From NCBI RefSeq assembly GCF_902859645.1, contig NZ_CADIJR010000062.1, positions 1 to 32,268 on the forward strand: a stretch of 32,268 bases of DNA, in the 5' to 3' direction. Below, piece after piece: positions 25,866 to 32,268 of the stretch. The notes under the pieces were generated by a model. It did no database searches and was not told the origin of the DNA. It saw only the letters and a program-made list of their open reading frames with translations. The stretch's first letter is position 1, and each line of letters opens with the position of its first letter. A program made the translations under genes and the position numbers. The DNA comes from Achromobacter insuavis (GTDB taxonomy: Bacteria; Pseudomonadota; Gammaproteobacteria; Burkholderiales; Burkholderiaceae_B).

Positions 25866-26645
25866 CCCAGACAAAGCGCCTTGATCGAAATGGTTCGAGC
25901 CCAGGGCTCGGCCACGATCGAAGAGCTGGCCAAACGCTTCGACGTCACGCTGCAGACCGTGCGGCGCGACGTCAACATTCTTTCCGAAGCCGGCCTGCTG
26001 TCGCGCTTCCATGGCGGCGTGCGCATCGAAGCGTCCACCATCGAGAACATCGCCTACCGCAAGCGCCAGGGGCTGCACGCGGCCGGCAAGCAACGCATCG
26101 CCGAGGCCGTGGCCCGCGCCGTGCCCGACGGCTGCTCGCTGATCCTGAACATCGGCACCACCACCGAGGCCATCGCCCGCGCCCTGCTGCGCCACCGCGG
26201 CCTGCGTGTCATCACCAACAACCTGCACGTGGCCGACATCCTTTCCGACAACCCGGATTGCGAAGTCATCGTCGCCGGCGGCGTGGTGCGTTCGCGCGAC
26301 CGCGGCATCGTCGGCGAGGCCACCATGGACTTCATCCGGCAGTTCCGGGTCGACATCGGCCTGATCGGCATCTCCGGCATCGAGGCCGACGGCACGCTGC
26401 GCGACTACGACTTCCGCGAAGTGCGCGTGGCCCGCACCATCATCGAACAGTCGCGCGAAGTGTGGCTGGCCGCCGACAGCAGCAAATTCAAGCGCCAGGC
26501 CATGGTGGAACTGGCGCACATCTCGCAGATCGACCGCTTCTTCACCGACGCGCATCCGCAGGAGCCGCTGGCGCAAGTGCTGCTGGATGCCGGCGTGCGC
26601 TGCGAAGTCGCCGCCGCGCCGAACGCGGCCAAGGTACCCGCCTGA
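25854..26645 (+). CDS. glpR: DeoR-family repressor of glycerol metabolism
   Basis: A 263-residue DeoR-type regulator. The N-terminal helix-turn-helix is SATIEELAKRFDVTLQTVRR followed by DVNILSEAGLLSRFHGGV (about 18-56). The C-terminal sugar-phosphate isomerase-like sensor has the ligand motifs NIGTTTEAIARAL, then ITNNLHVADIL, VAGGVVRSRDRGIVG, and DFREV near the end. GlpR proteins repress glp genes until they bind glycerol 3-phosphate. It sits between glpD (same strand, downstream) and the divergent importer operon, which is strong context. ATG 25854 has no clear ribosome site and may be translated weakly or as a near-leaderless mRNA, but the N-terminus MTLNPRQSALIEMVRAQG is the normal family start. 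Confidence 0.92.
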   Translation: MTLNPRQSALIEMVRAQGSATIEELAKRFDVTLQTVRRDVNILSEAGLLSRFHGGVRIEASTIENIAYRKRQGLHAAGKQRIAEAVARAVPDGCSLILNIGTTTEAIARALLRHRGLRVITNNLHVADILSDNPDCEVIVAGGVVRSRDRGIVGEATMDFIRQFRVDIGLIGISGIEADGTLRDYDFREVRVARTIIEQSREVWLAADSSKFKRQAMVELAHISQIDRFFTDAHPQEPLAQVLLDAGVRCEVAAAPNAAKVPA

Positions 26646-26749
26646 CCCGCTTGACCCGGCCCGTGGGCACGGCGCTTGCGCCCCGCCCGGCCGGCACGAA
26701 CAGAAACGAACACCGCACCGAACCCTAGCGGCCCCGCCGCCCCACGCAT

Positions 26750-28348
26750 ATGAACCAACCGCTCGCCACCGTCACCCCGCCCGACCGCAACCGCCTGCTG
26801 GCGCAACTGGACAACACGCCAGCCTGGGACGTGATCGTCATCGGCGGCGGCGCGACCGGCCTGGGCACCGCCGTCGACGCCGCCAGCCGCGGCTACCGCA
26901 CCCTGCTGATCGAGGGCGCGGACTTCGCCAAGGGCACTTCCAGCAAGGCCACCAAGCTGGTGCACGGCGGCGTGCGCTATCTGGCGCAGGGCAACATCAG
27001 CCTGGTGCGCGAGGCGCTGCACGAACGCGGCCTGCTCAACCGCAACGCGCCGCACCTGGTGTGGCCGCTGGGCTTCGTGGTGCCGGCCTACAACCTGCTG
27101 GACCAGCCCTTCTACGGCATCGGCCTGAAGATGTACGACATGCTGGCCGGCAAGCTCAACCTGTCGCCGAGCCGCTGGCTGTCGCGCCGCGATACGCTGG
27201 CCAACGCGCCGACGCTGGCCGAGAACGTCAACGGCCGCGGCCTCAAGGGCGGCGTGCTGTACTACGACGGCCAGTTCGACGACGCGCGCCTGGCGCTGAG
27301 CCTGATGCGCACGCTGTTCGACCTGGGCGGCACCGCGGTCAACTATGTGCGCGCCACCGGCCTGACCACCACCGGCGGCAAGGTCGACGGCGTCACCGCC
27401 GAGGACGCGCTGGGCGGCGCCAGCTTCACGCTGCGGGCGCGCTGCGTCATCAACGCCACCGGCGTCTGGGTCGACAGCGTGCGCCGCATGGAAGACAAGA
27501 ACGCGCCGACCATGGTGGCGCCCAGCCAGGGCGTGCACCTGACGCTGCCGCACGATTTCCTGCCCGGCAAGCGCGCCATCCTGATCCCCAAGACCGATGA
27601 CGGCCGCGTGCTGTTCGTGGTGCCGTGGAACGGCCACACCATCGTCGGCACCACCGATTCGCCGCGCAACGACCTGCCGCTGGACCCGGAAGCCGGCGCC
27701 CAGGACGTCGATTTCATCCTGAGCACCGCCGCGCGCTACCTCAGCCGCAAACCGACCCGCGACGACGTCACCAGCGTCTGGGCCGGCCTGCGGCCGCTGG
27801 TCAAGGCCACCGGCGACGCCTCCACCAAGTCGCTGTCGCGCGAGCACACCATCCTGGTGTCGCAGGCCGGCCTGGTGACGGTCACGGGCGGCAAGTGGAC
27901 CACCTATCGCCGCATGGCGCAGGACGTGGTCGACACCGCCATCCAGCACCAGCTGCTGACGCAGGCCAGCTGCCGCACCGAGTCGCTGGCGCTGCATGGC
28001 GCCAACGGCCTGGCGCCGTCGCAGGAACACGCCGGCACGCCGGACAGCTACTACGGCAGCGACCTGCCCGTGCTCAAGGCCCTGCCCGGCGCCGAGCGCA
28101 TGCTGGTCAAGAGCAGCGGCCTGTCCGAAGCCCACGTGCGCTTCGCCGCGCGCTTCGAGCTGGCGCGCAGCGCCGAGGACGTGCTGGCGCGCCGCAACCG
28201 CGCGCTGTTCCTGGACGCCGAGGCGGCCCTGCTGGCCGCGCCCGAAGTGGCGCGCATCCTGGCCGAGGAACTGGGCCACGACGCCGCCTGGCAGCAGCGC
28301 ACGCTGCAGGAACTGGCCACGGTCGCGGCGCACTACCGCCTGAAGTGA
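26750..28348 (+). CDS. glpD: Aerobic glycerol-3-phosphate dehydrogenase (FAD)
   Basis: A 532-residue membrane-associated flavoprotein that oxidises glycerol 3-phosphate to dihydroxyacetone phosphate and feeds electrons to quinone. The FAD loop is VIVIGGGATGLGTAVDAASR (about 28-47). The family signature GTSSKATKLVHGGVRYLAQG follows, then RCVINATGVWVDSV, and FVVPWNGHTIVGTTDSP in the catalytic domain. GGKWTTYRRMAQDVVD and the helical C-terminal domain complete it; length is normal for GlpD. It lies 104 bases after glpR on the same strand. ATG 26750 lacks a clear ribosome site, but the next plausible start would cut into the FAD domain. No glycerol kinase gene is in the window. Confidence 0.97.
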   Translation: MNQPLATVTPPDRNRLLAQLDNTPAWDVIVIGGGATGLGTAVDAASRGYRTLLIEGADFAKGTSSKATKLVHGGVRYLAQGNISLVREALHERGLLNRNAPHLVWPLGFVVPAYNLLDQPFYGIGLKMYDMLAGKLNLSPSRWLSRRDTLANAPTLAENVNGRGLKGGVLYYDGQFDDARLALSLMRTLFDLGGTAVNYVRATGLTTTGGKVDGVTAEDALGGASFTLRARCVINATGVWVDSVRRMEDKNAPTMVAPSQGVHLTLPHDFLPGKRAILIPKTDDGRVLFVVPWNGHTIVGTTDSPRNDLPLDPEAGAQDVDFILSTAARYLSRKPTRDDVTSVWAGLRPLVKATGDASTKSLSREHTILVSQAGLVTVTGGKWTTYRRMAQDVVDTAIQHQLLTQASCRTESLALHGANGLAPSQEHAGTPDSYYGSDLPVLKALPGAERMLVKSSGLSEAHVRFAARFELARSAEDVLARRNRALFLDAEAALLAAPEVARILAEELGHDAAWQQRTLQELATVAAHYRLK

Positions 28349-28400
28349 GGCGCTGAAAAGTGACGCGCTGAAGTCACACGCTGAAGTGAGGCGCTGAAGC
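28339..28400 (+). repeat. Imperfect tandem repeat of a ~13-base unit at the end of glpD
   Basis: Units based on CGCTGAAGTGAGG occur at about 28339-28350, 28351-28365, 28366-28378, 28379-28391 and a partial one at 28392-28400. They differ by small changes and a 2-base length variation. The array starts within the last codons of glpD (the TGA is part of the first unit) and continues into the gap, suggesting slippage or unequal exchange. Confidence 0.65.
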
Positions 28401-28464
28401 GGCGCGCCCGGGCGCGCCGTGATCGCCCCCACCCGCAACGCCGCGCCGGCATGGCGCGGCGTTG
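28401..28464. terminator. Palindrome and strong hairpin between convergent glpD and HD-GYP genes
   Basis: 28401-28418 is a perfect 18-base GC palindrome. Just after it, CAACGCCGCGCC (28436-28447) and GGCGCGGCGTTG (28453-28464) form a perfect 12-bp stem with a 5-base loop. No T-run follows, so it is a terminator-like structure rather than a classic intrinsic terminator. Its place between convergent genes supports transcription end for both. Confidence 0.55.
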
Positions 28465-28513
28465 TCGCATGGCGCCGGGGCCTGTTCACACGACAAGAAG
28501 CCTCGCACAGGCC

Positions 28514-29128
28514 CTAAGGTACGCGCAGCGGACTGGACTGGATCATGGTCTCGAACACGCGCAGCAGGTCCGGATCGCACTTGGACCCGGCCTCGCGGTT
28601 GAGGATACGCATGATCTCGGCGTGCGTGCGCGCCGGGTGGTAGGGCCGCGCGTCGCCCAGCGCGTCGTAGGAATCGGCCAGCGAAATGATGCGCGCGTGC
28701 AGCGGGATGTCATGGCCCGCCAGGCCCTCGGGATAGCCCGAGCCGTCGAAATGCTCATGGTGGTGCCGCACGGCCAGCGCGATGCGTTCGCGCTGCGGCA
28801 TGTCGCTCTGCAGGATGATGGCCGCGCCCACGGCGGCGTGGGACTTCATGATTTCCCAATCCTCTTTTTCGAGGCGCTTGGGCGAGAACAGCACGCGATC
28901 AGGGGTGCCGATCTTGCCCACGTCGTGCAGGCGGGCGGCAACGGCGACAGCCTGCTGCTCGTCGTCGTCCAGGCCGCAGGCCCGCGCCAGCGCAACGCTC
29001 AGGGCAACGACGCGGTGGCAATGGCGTCCGGTGGCGGCATCTCGGGCCTGCATCGCGGCGAACAGCGCCGCTTCACAGGAACCTGCGGGCAGCGCGGACG
29101 CCGCGCTTGGGGGTACATCTGGAGGCAT
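28514..29128 (-). CDS. Stand-alone HD-GYP domain protein (predicted cyclic-di-GMP phosphodiesterase)
   Basis: A 204-residue protein that is nearly all HD-GYP domain. Metal motif HDVGK has His68-Asp69 (ARLHDVGKIGTPDRVLFSPK). Further metal-ligand histidines lie in MKSHAAVGA and HHHEHFDGSGYPEGL, which contains the GYP triplet (131-133). SLADSYDALGDARPYHPARTH completes the domain. All residues expected for c-di-GMP cleavage to pGpG/GMP look present. There is no receiver or sensor domain; the first ~20 residues are Pro/Ala-rich. I chose ATG 29128; a TTG at 29152 is also in frame and neither has a good ribosome site. It is downstream of the DJ-1 gene but separated by a large hairpin or dyad, so it is probably a separate transcript. 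Confidence 0.85.
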   Translation of the reverse strand: MPPDVPPSAASALPAGSCEAALFAAMQARDAATGRHCHRVVALSVALARACGLDDDEQQAVAVAARLHDVGKIGTPDRVLFSPKRLEKEDWEIMKSHAAVGAAIILQSDMPQRERIALAVRHHHEHFDGSGYPEGLAGHDIPLHARIISLADSYDALGDARPYHPARTHAEIMRILNREAGSKCDPDLLRVFETMIQSSPLRVP

Positions 29129-29165
29129 CGGTAGGGGCGCGCGCGGTTGCAACGGAACCGCGCGC

Positions 29166-29195
29166 CTGTGTCAGAAAGTATCAATTCTGACACAG
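29166..29195. promoter_or_regulatory. Perfect 11-bp inverted repeat upstream of the HD-GYP gene
   Basis: CTGTGTCAGAA (29166-29176) and TTCTGACACAG (29185-29195) are exact reverse complements around the 8-base AT-rich spacer AGTATCAA. It lies 37 bases upstream of the HD-GYP ATG and 50 bases past the stop of the DJ-1 gene. On the minus strand no U-run follows, so a regulator-binding dyad in the HD-GYP promoter is at least as likely as a terminator. Confidence 0.55.
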
Positions 29196-29245
29196 CTCGA
29201 CAGGCCCGTGCGCCGCCGCGCGAACCGGCCGCGCGGCCTTGCGGC

Positions 29246-29926
29246 TCAAGCCTTCAGCCGCGCCAGCAGCGCCTCTGCCACGCCGACCGACGAGGCCGGA
29301 TTCTGGCCCGTGATGAGCAGGCCGTCGGAGACGATGTGCGGCTGCCAATCGGGCCCCTTGCTGTACAGGCCGCCCAGCAGCGCCAGTTCGTCCTCGACCA
29401 GGAACGGCACCACCGCGGTCAATTGCACCGCCGCTTCTTCCGTGTTGGAAAAGCCGGTGACCTGGCGGCCCTGCACCAGCGGCTTGCCGTCGGCCGTCTT
29501 GGCATGGCGCAGCACGCCCGGCGCGTGGCAGACCGCCGCCACCGGCTTGCCGGCGGCCAGCATGGTCTCGATCAGCGACACGGACTTGGGGTCCTCGGCC
29601 AGGTCCCACAGCGGGCCGTGGCCGCCGGGATAGAACACCGCGTCGTAGTCGGCGGCCTGCACCTCGGCCAGGCGGCGCGTGTTCGCCAGGCGGCGCTGCG
29701 CCTCGGGGTCCTGGCGGAAGCGGCGCGTGTCGTCGGTCTGGGCGTCGGGGTCGTCGCTCTTGGGATCGAGCGGCGGCTGCCCGCCCTGCGGCGAGGCCAG
29801 CGTCAGCGTGGCGCCCGCGTCCAGGAAGGCGTAGTACGGGGCGGCAAATTCCTCCAGCCAGAAGCCGGTCTTGCGGCCCGTGTCGCCCAGCGTGTCGTGG
29901 GAAGTCAGCACGATCAGGATATTCAT
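29246..29926 (-). CDS. DJ-1/PfpI superfamily protein, Hsp31-like class I glutamine-amidotransferase fold
   Basis: A 226-residue cytosolic protein. The nucleophile elbow is VAAVCHAPGVL with Cys133 followed by His134. The supporting acid is Glu25 or Glu26 in TGFWLEEFAAPY, and the strand-loop is VFYPGGHGPLWDLAEDP. N-terminal MNILIVLTSHDTLGDTGRKTG and internal GKPLVQGRQVTGFSNTEEAA match the Hsp31-like branch, whose members act as glyoxalase III (methylglyoxal to lactate), deglycase or chaperone. AGGAG precedes ATG 29926. It starts 9 bases after the stop of the upstream oxidoreductase gene, so the two form an operon, consistent with reactive-carbonyl defence. Confidence 0.9.
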   Translation of the reverse strand: MNILIVLTSHDTLGDTGRKTGFWLEEFAAPYYAFLDAGATLTLASPQGGQPPLDPKSDDPDAQTDDTRRFRQDPEAQRRLANTRRLAEVQAADYDAVFYPGGHGPLWDLAEDPKSVSLIETMLAAGKPVAAVCHAPGVLRHAKTADGKPLVQGRQVTGFSNTEEAAVQLTAVVPFLVEDELALLGGLYSKGPDWQPHIVSDGLLITGQNPASSVGVAEALLARLKA

Positions 29927-29935
29927 GTTGCGCTC

Positions 29936-30973
29936 CTATTCATCCGGGCCGACGCGCACGATGCGCTTGCCGGCGTTCTCGCCCTTGAGCAGGCCCATCA
30001 GGCCGCGCGGCGCGTTCTCCAGGCCGTCGACCACGTCTTCGCGGTACTTGATGCGGCCGTCGCGCAGCAGCTCCTGCATGGCCGCGCGGAATTCGCCGAA
30101 GCGCGGCGCGTATTCGTTGAAAATGATGAAGCCCTGCATCTTGATGCGCTTGGTCAGGATGGTGCGCATCAGCAGCGGCAGGCGGTCGGGGCCGTCGGGC
30201 AGGCTGGTGGCGTTGTAGGCCGAGATCAGGCCGCAGACCGGCACCCGCGCGCGCGGATTGAGCAGCGGCAGCACCGCGTCGAACACCGCGCCGCCGACGT
30301 TCTCGAAATACACGTCGATGCCCTGCGGCACCGCCTTGGCCAGCAGGTTGGCCATGGCCGGATCGCGGTGGTCGATGCAGGCGTCGAAACCCAGTTCCTC
30401 GACCACGTAGCGGCATTTGTCGGCGCCGCCGGCGATGCCGACCGCCTTGCAGCCGTGGATCTTGGCCAGCTGGCCCACCACCGCGCCGACCGCGCCGCTG
30501 GCGGCGGCCACCACCACGGTTTCGCCGGCCTTGGGCTGGCCGATGTCCAGCAGGCCCATGTAGCCGGTGAAGCCCGGCATGCCGAGCACGCCCAGCGAGT
30601 ACGACGGACGCTCGGGCGCCGAACCCAGCTTGAGCAGGCCGCTGCCGTCGGAGACGGCGTAGTCCTGCCAGCCCGACTGGGACAGCACCCATTCGCCCAC
30701 CGGATAGTCGGCGTGGCGCGAAGCCACCACCCGGGCCACGGTGCCGCCCACCATGGGCTGGCCGACCTGCACCGGCTCGGCATACGAGGGCGCGTCGCTC
30801 ATGCGGCCGCGCATATAGGGATCGAGGGAAAGATAGACCGTGCGCAGCAGCAGCTGGCCCGGGCCGGGTTCGGGCACGGCGTCGGTTTCCAGGCGGAAAT
30901 CGCTGTCGGCGGGTTCGCCGCGTGGCCGCGAGGCCAGGACGATGCGGCGGTTGAGGGAGGACGATTGCGGCAT
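29936..30973 (-). CDS. NADP-dependent medium-chain oxidoreductase (CurA/leukotriene-B4-dehydrogenase-like)
   Basis: A 345-residue zinc-independent MDR enzyme. MPQSSSLNRRIVLASRPRGE and VYLSLDPYMRGRM are typical of the CurA/YncB-type enone or alkenal reductases. The Rossmann loop is VVVAAASGAVGAVVGQLAK (153-171), and IDVYFENVGGAVFDAVLPLL is the usual catalytic-domain segment. No zinc-ligand cysteine/histidine set is seen. Such enzymes reduce the C=C bond of alpha,beta-unsaturated carbonyls with NADPH. AAGGAG lies upstream of ATG 30973. It is the first gene of an operon with the DJ-1 gene and divergent from a TetR regulator that may control it. Confidence 0.92.
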   Translation of the reverse strand: MPQSSSLNRRIVLASRPRGEPADSDFRLETDAVPEPGPGQLLLRTVYLSLDPYMRGRMSDAPSYAEPVQVGQPMVGGTVARVVASRHADYPVGEWVLSQSGWQDYAVSDGSGLLKLGSAPERPSYSLGVLGMPGFTGYMGLLDIGQPKAGETVVVAAASGAVGAVVGQLAKIHGCKAVGIAGGADKCRYVVEELGFDACIDHRDPAMANLLAKAVPQGIDVYFENVGGAVFDAVLPLLNPRARVPVCGLISAYNATSLPDGPDRLPLLMRTILTKRIKMQGFIIFNEYAPRFGEFRAAMQELLRDGRIKYREDVVDGLENAPRGLMGLLKGENAGKRIVRVGPDE

Positions 30974-31065
30974 GGCGTGCTGACTCCTTCTGTTCCGGTT
31001 CAGGCATTACACCACCTCCGCCGGCCGGTCCGTCCGTCGACCCTGCCGGCCGCCCCCCTTTTAAT

Positions 31066-31083
31066 TAATTAAATATTTAATTA
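31066..31083. promoter_or_regulatory. Perfect 18-bp AT palindrome, probable TetR operator
   Basis: TAATTAAATATTTAATTA is a perfect palindrome made only of A and T, in otherwise very GC-rich DNA. It ends 11 bases before the tetR ATG, in the 121-base divergent region. Position and symmetry suit the operator of the adjacent TetR protein, covering its own promoter and perhaps that of the oxidoreductase operon. Confidence 0.65.
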
Positions 31084-31094
31084 GAATCTGCCCC

Positions 31095-31880
31095 ATGCCT
31101 GCCAAGCCTTCCCCCGCGCGCCGTCCCGGCCGCCCCGCCCGCCCCGACAGCGCCGCCGTGCGCGACCAGCTGCTGGACATCGCCACCGACCTGTTCGCCA
31201 CCCAGGGCGTGGCCGCCACCCGCCTGGCCCACATCGCCGAACGCGCCGGGTTCACCTCGGCCATGCTGCACTACTACTTCAAGAGCCGCGACCAGTTGCT
31301 GGACGCCGTGGTGCTGGAACGCGTGGTGCCGGTCATCGGCTACGTCTGGAGCCCGGTGCCGCAGACGCCCCGGCGCCTGGACGGCTCCACCGACACGGCG
31401 CGCGCGGTCATCACCGAAATCGTCTCGCGCATCGTGCGCTGCGGCACCGACCGACCCTGGCTGCCAGCCCTGTGGATGCACGAGGTCGTCAACGAAGGCG
31501 GCCAGCTGCGCGAGCGCGTGCTGCGCCACCTGCCGGCCCAGCGCCTGCAGGTGTTCGCCGGCCTGATCGCCGACAGCCAGCGCGCCGGCGCCATCACCCC
31601 GGGCGTGGAGCCGCGGCTGGTGTTCCTGTCGATCCTGGGCCTGACCCTGCTGCCGCTGGCCACGTCGAGCCTGTGGCGCCGCATCTGGCAGGACGATCCG
31701 AAGATCCACGCCATCGACCACGACGCCATCGCCGCGCACGCCACCGCCATGCTCACGGGCGGGTTGTTTTCCCCGCCGGCCACGGCGCCCGACGCCCCCG
31801 CCACGCCCGCCGCGCCAGCAAAACGGACCCGGCGCGCCAAGCCGGCCGCCAACACTGAACCGCCCTCCACAGGACGCTGA
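31095..31880 (+). CDS. TetR-family regulator (CecR/YbiH-like context)
   Basis: A 261-residue regulator. After a basic Pro-rich lead comes the TetR helix-turn-helix: VRDQLLDIATDLFATQGVAA, then TRLAHIAERAGFTSAMLHYY, FKSRDQLLDAVV (about 22-73). The ligand domain follows, and the C-terminal ~40 residues are a Pro/Ala/Lys-rich tail (TPAAPAKRTRRAKPAANTE) unusual for the family. It is followed after 2 bases by an HlyD-type membrane-fusion gene, the same arrangement as cecR-ybhGFSR in E. coli. It therefore probably represses a drug-type ABC efflux operon plus itself, and possibly the divergent oxidoreductase operon. Confidence 0.92.
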   Translation: MPAKPSPARRPGRPARPDSAAVRDQLLDIATDLFATQGVAATRLAHIAERAGFTSAMLHYYFKSRDQLLDAVVLERVVPVIGYVWSPVPQTPRRLDGSTDTARAVITEIVSRIVRCGTDRPWLPALWMHEVVNEGGQLRERVLRHLPAQRLQVFAGLIADSQRAGAITPGVEPRLVFLSILGLTLLPLATSSLWRRIWQDDPKIHAIDHDAIAAHATAMLTGGLFSPPATAPDAPATPAAPAKRTRRAKPAANTEPPSTGR

Positions 31881-31882
31881 CC

Positions 31883-32268
31883 ATGCGCACCCCTTCCCTC
31901 CCGCGCTACGCGCTGCCCGTCGCCGCCGTGCTCGGCCTGTCGCTGCTGGCCGCCTGCGGCAAGCGCGACGATGCCGTCTACCAGGGCTACGTCGAGGGTG
32001 AATACCTCTACATCGCCTCGTCCGAGGCCGGCCGGCTCGATACGCTCTCGGTGCAACGCGGCCAGCAGGTCGCCGCCGCCGCGCCGCTGTTCGCGCTGGA
32101 GGCGACGCGCGAAACCGCGGCGCGCGACCAGGCCGGCGCGCAGTTGGCGGCGGCCAGCGCCCAGCTGGAAGACATCGCCACCGGCAAGCGCCCGGCCGAA
32201 ATCGACGTCAGCCGCGCCCAGCTGGCCCAGGCCGAGGCCGCCAGCCGGCGCTCGGCGGCGCAGCTGGC
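31883..32268 (+). CDS. HlyD-family periplasmic adaptor lipoprotein (3' truncated by window edge)
   Basis: The frame is open from ATG 31883 to the window end (128 complete codons). The lipoprotein signal LGLSLLAAC has Cys25. The mature part begins VYQGYVEGEYLYIASSEAGR, then RLDTLSVQRGQQVAAAAPLF, the biotinyl-lipoyl-like first half of a membrane-fusion protein. The start of a coiled-coil hairpin follows (RDQAGAQLAAASAQLEDIAT; GKRPAEIDVSRAQLAQAEAA). This pattern is that of YbhG-like adaptors, which work with ABC-2 type exporters. AGGA 9 bases upstream supports the start. It is co-transcribed with tetR; the exporter subunits should follow off the right edge. Confidence 0.9.
   Translation, partial: MRTPSLPRYALPVAAVLGLSLLAACGKRDDAVYQGYVEGEYLYIASSEAGRLDTLSVQRGQQVAAAAPLFALEATRETAARDQAGAQLAAASAQLEDIATGKRPAEIDVSRAQLAQAEAASRRSAAQL

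Noticed and set aside
26405-28489. Minus-strand long frame opposite glpD
   Set aside because: glpD is unambiguous; the shadow has no domain.
29147-31072. Plus-strand 641-codon frame opposite the DJ-1 and oxidoreductase genes
   Set aside because: Both minus-strand genes have catalytic motifs and ribosome sites; the shadow has neither.

Overview
The window is GC-rich, densely coded chromosomal DNA from a Gram-negative betaproteobacterium. The best guess is Burkholderiales, family Alcaligenaceae (Bordetella/Achromobacter type). This rests on a DUF4148 periplasmic protein, a Burkholderiales-style general porin, a FecR/TonB siderophore-receptor pair and a rhizobial-type glycerol ABC transporter. 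It is inferred from protein style, not from a marker gene. No rRNA, tRNA, CRISPR array, insertion sequence or phage gene was seen, and no gene-free stretch exceeds 300 bases.

Layout. 1-3.3 kb: the 3' part of a FecR-like anti-sigma regulator and its TonB-dependent siderophore receptor (iron uptake by cell-surface signalling). 3.4-5.3 kb: a TPR-like protein of unknown role. 5.4-8.1 kb: an acyl-CoA dehydrogenase and an Rrf2 regulator, the latter divergent from a thioredoxin-reductase-like flavoprotein. 8.1-10.7 kb: a translationally coupled DUF2971/DUF1963-like pair divergent from a small membrane protein. 10.7-13.3 kb: a secreted alpha/beta hydrolase divergent from a porin with a strong terminator. 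13.3-16.5 kb: a lipoprotein, then the operon membrane protein - AraC regulator - VOC protein. 16.7-18 kb: an orphan helical protein (possibly immunity-like), a stand-alone OmpR-type winged helix and DUF4148. 18.1-19.55 kb: a YiiX/NlpC-P60-like hydrolase of clearly lower GC, probably acquired. 19.6-28.35 kb: the glycerol locus. 28.5-32.3 kb: an HD-GYP phosphodiesterase, a DJ-1/PfpI protein with an enone/quinone-type oxidoreductase, and a TetR regulator heading an HlyD-type efflux operon that leaves the window.

The glycerol locus is the main functional unit. A divergent promoter region with repeated TTTCG/CGAAA elements separates glpR-glpD on the + strand from the ABC importer operon glpS-glpT-glpP-glpQ-glpU-glpV on the - strand. 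The importer should bring in glycerol, a kinase not in this window would phosphorylate it, and GlpD would oxidise glycerol 3-phosphate. GlpR would sense that intermediate and release both operons.

The most interesting direct observation is complementary degeneration of the two importer ATPases. GlpS keeps LSGGQ but lacks the H-loop histidine. GlpT keeps the histidine but has lost the LSGGQ signature. The predicted heterodimer would therefore have one consensus and one degenerate ATP site, an arrangement best known from exporters. No obviously new multi-gene defence or mobile system was found.
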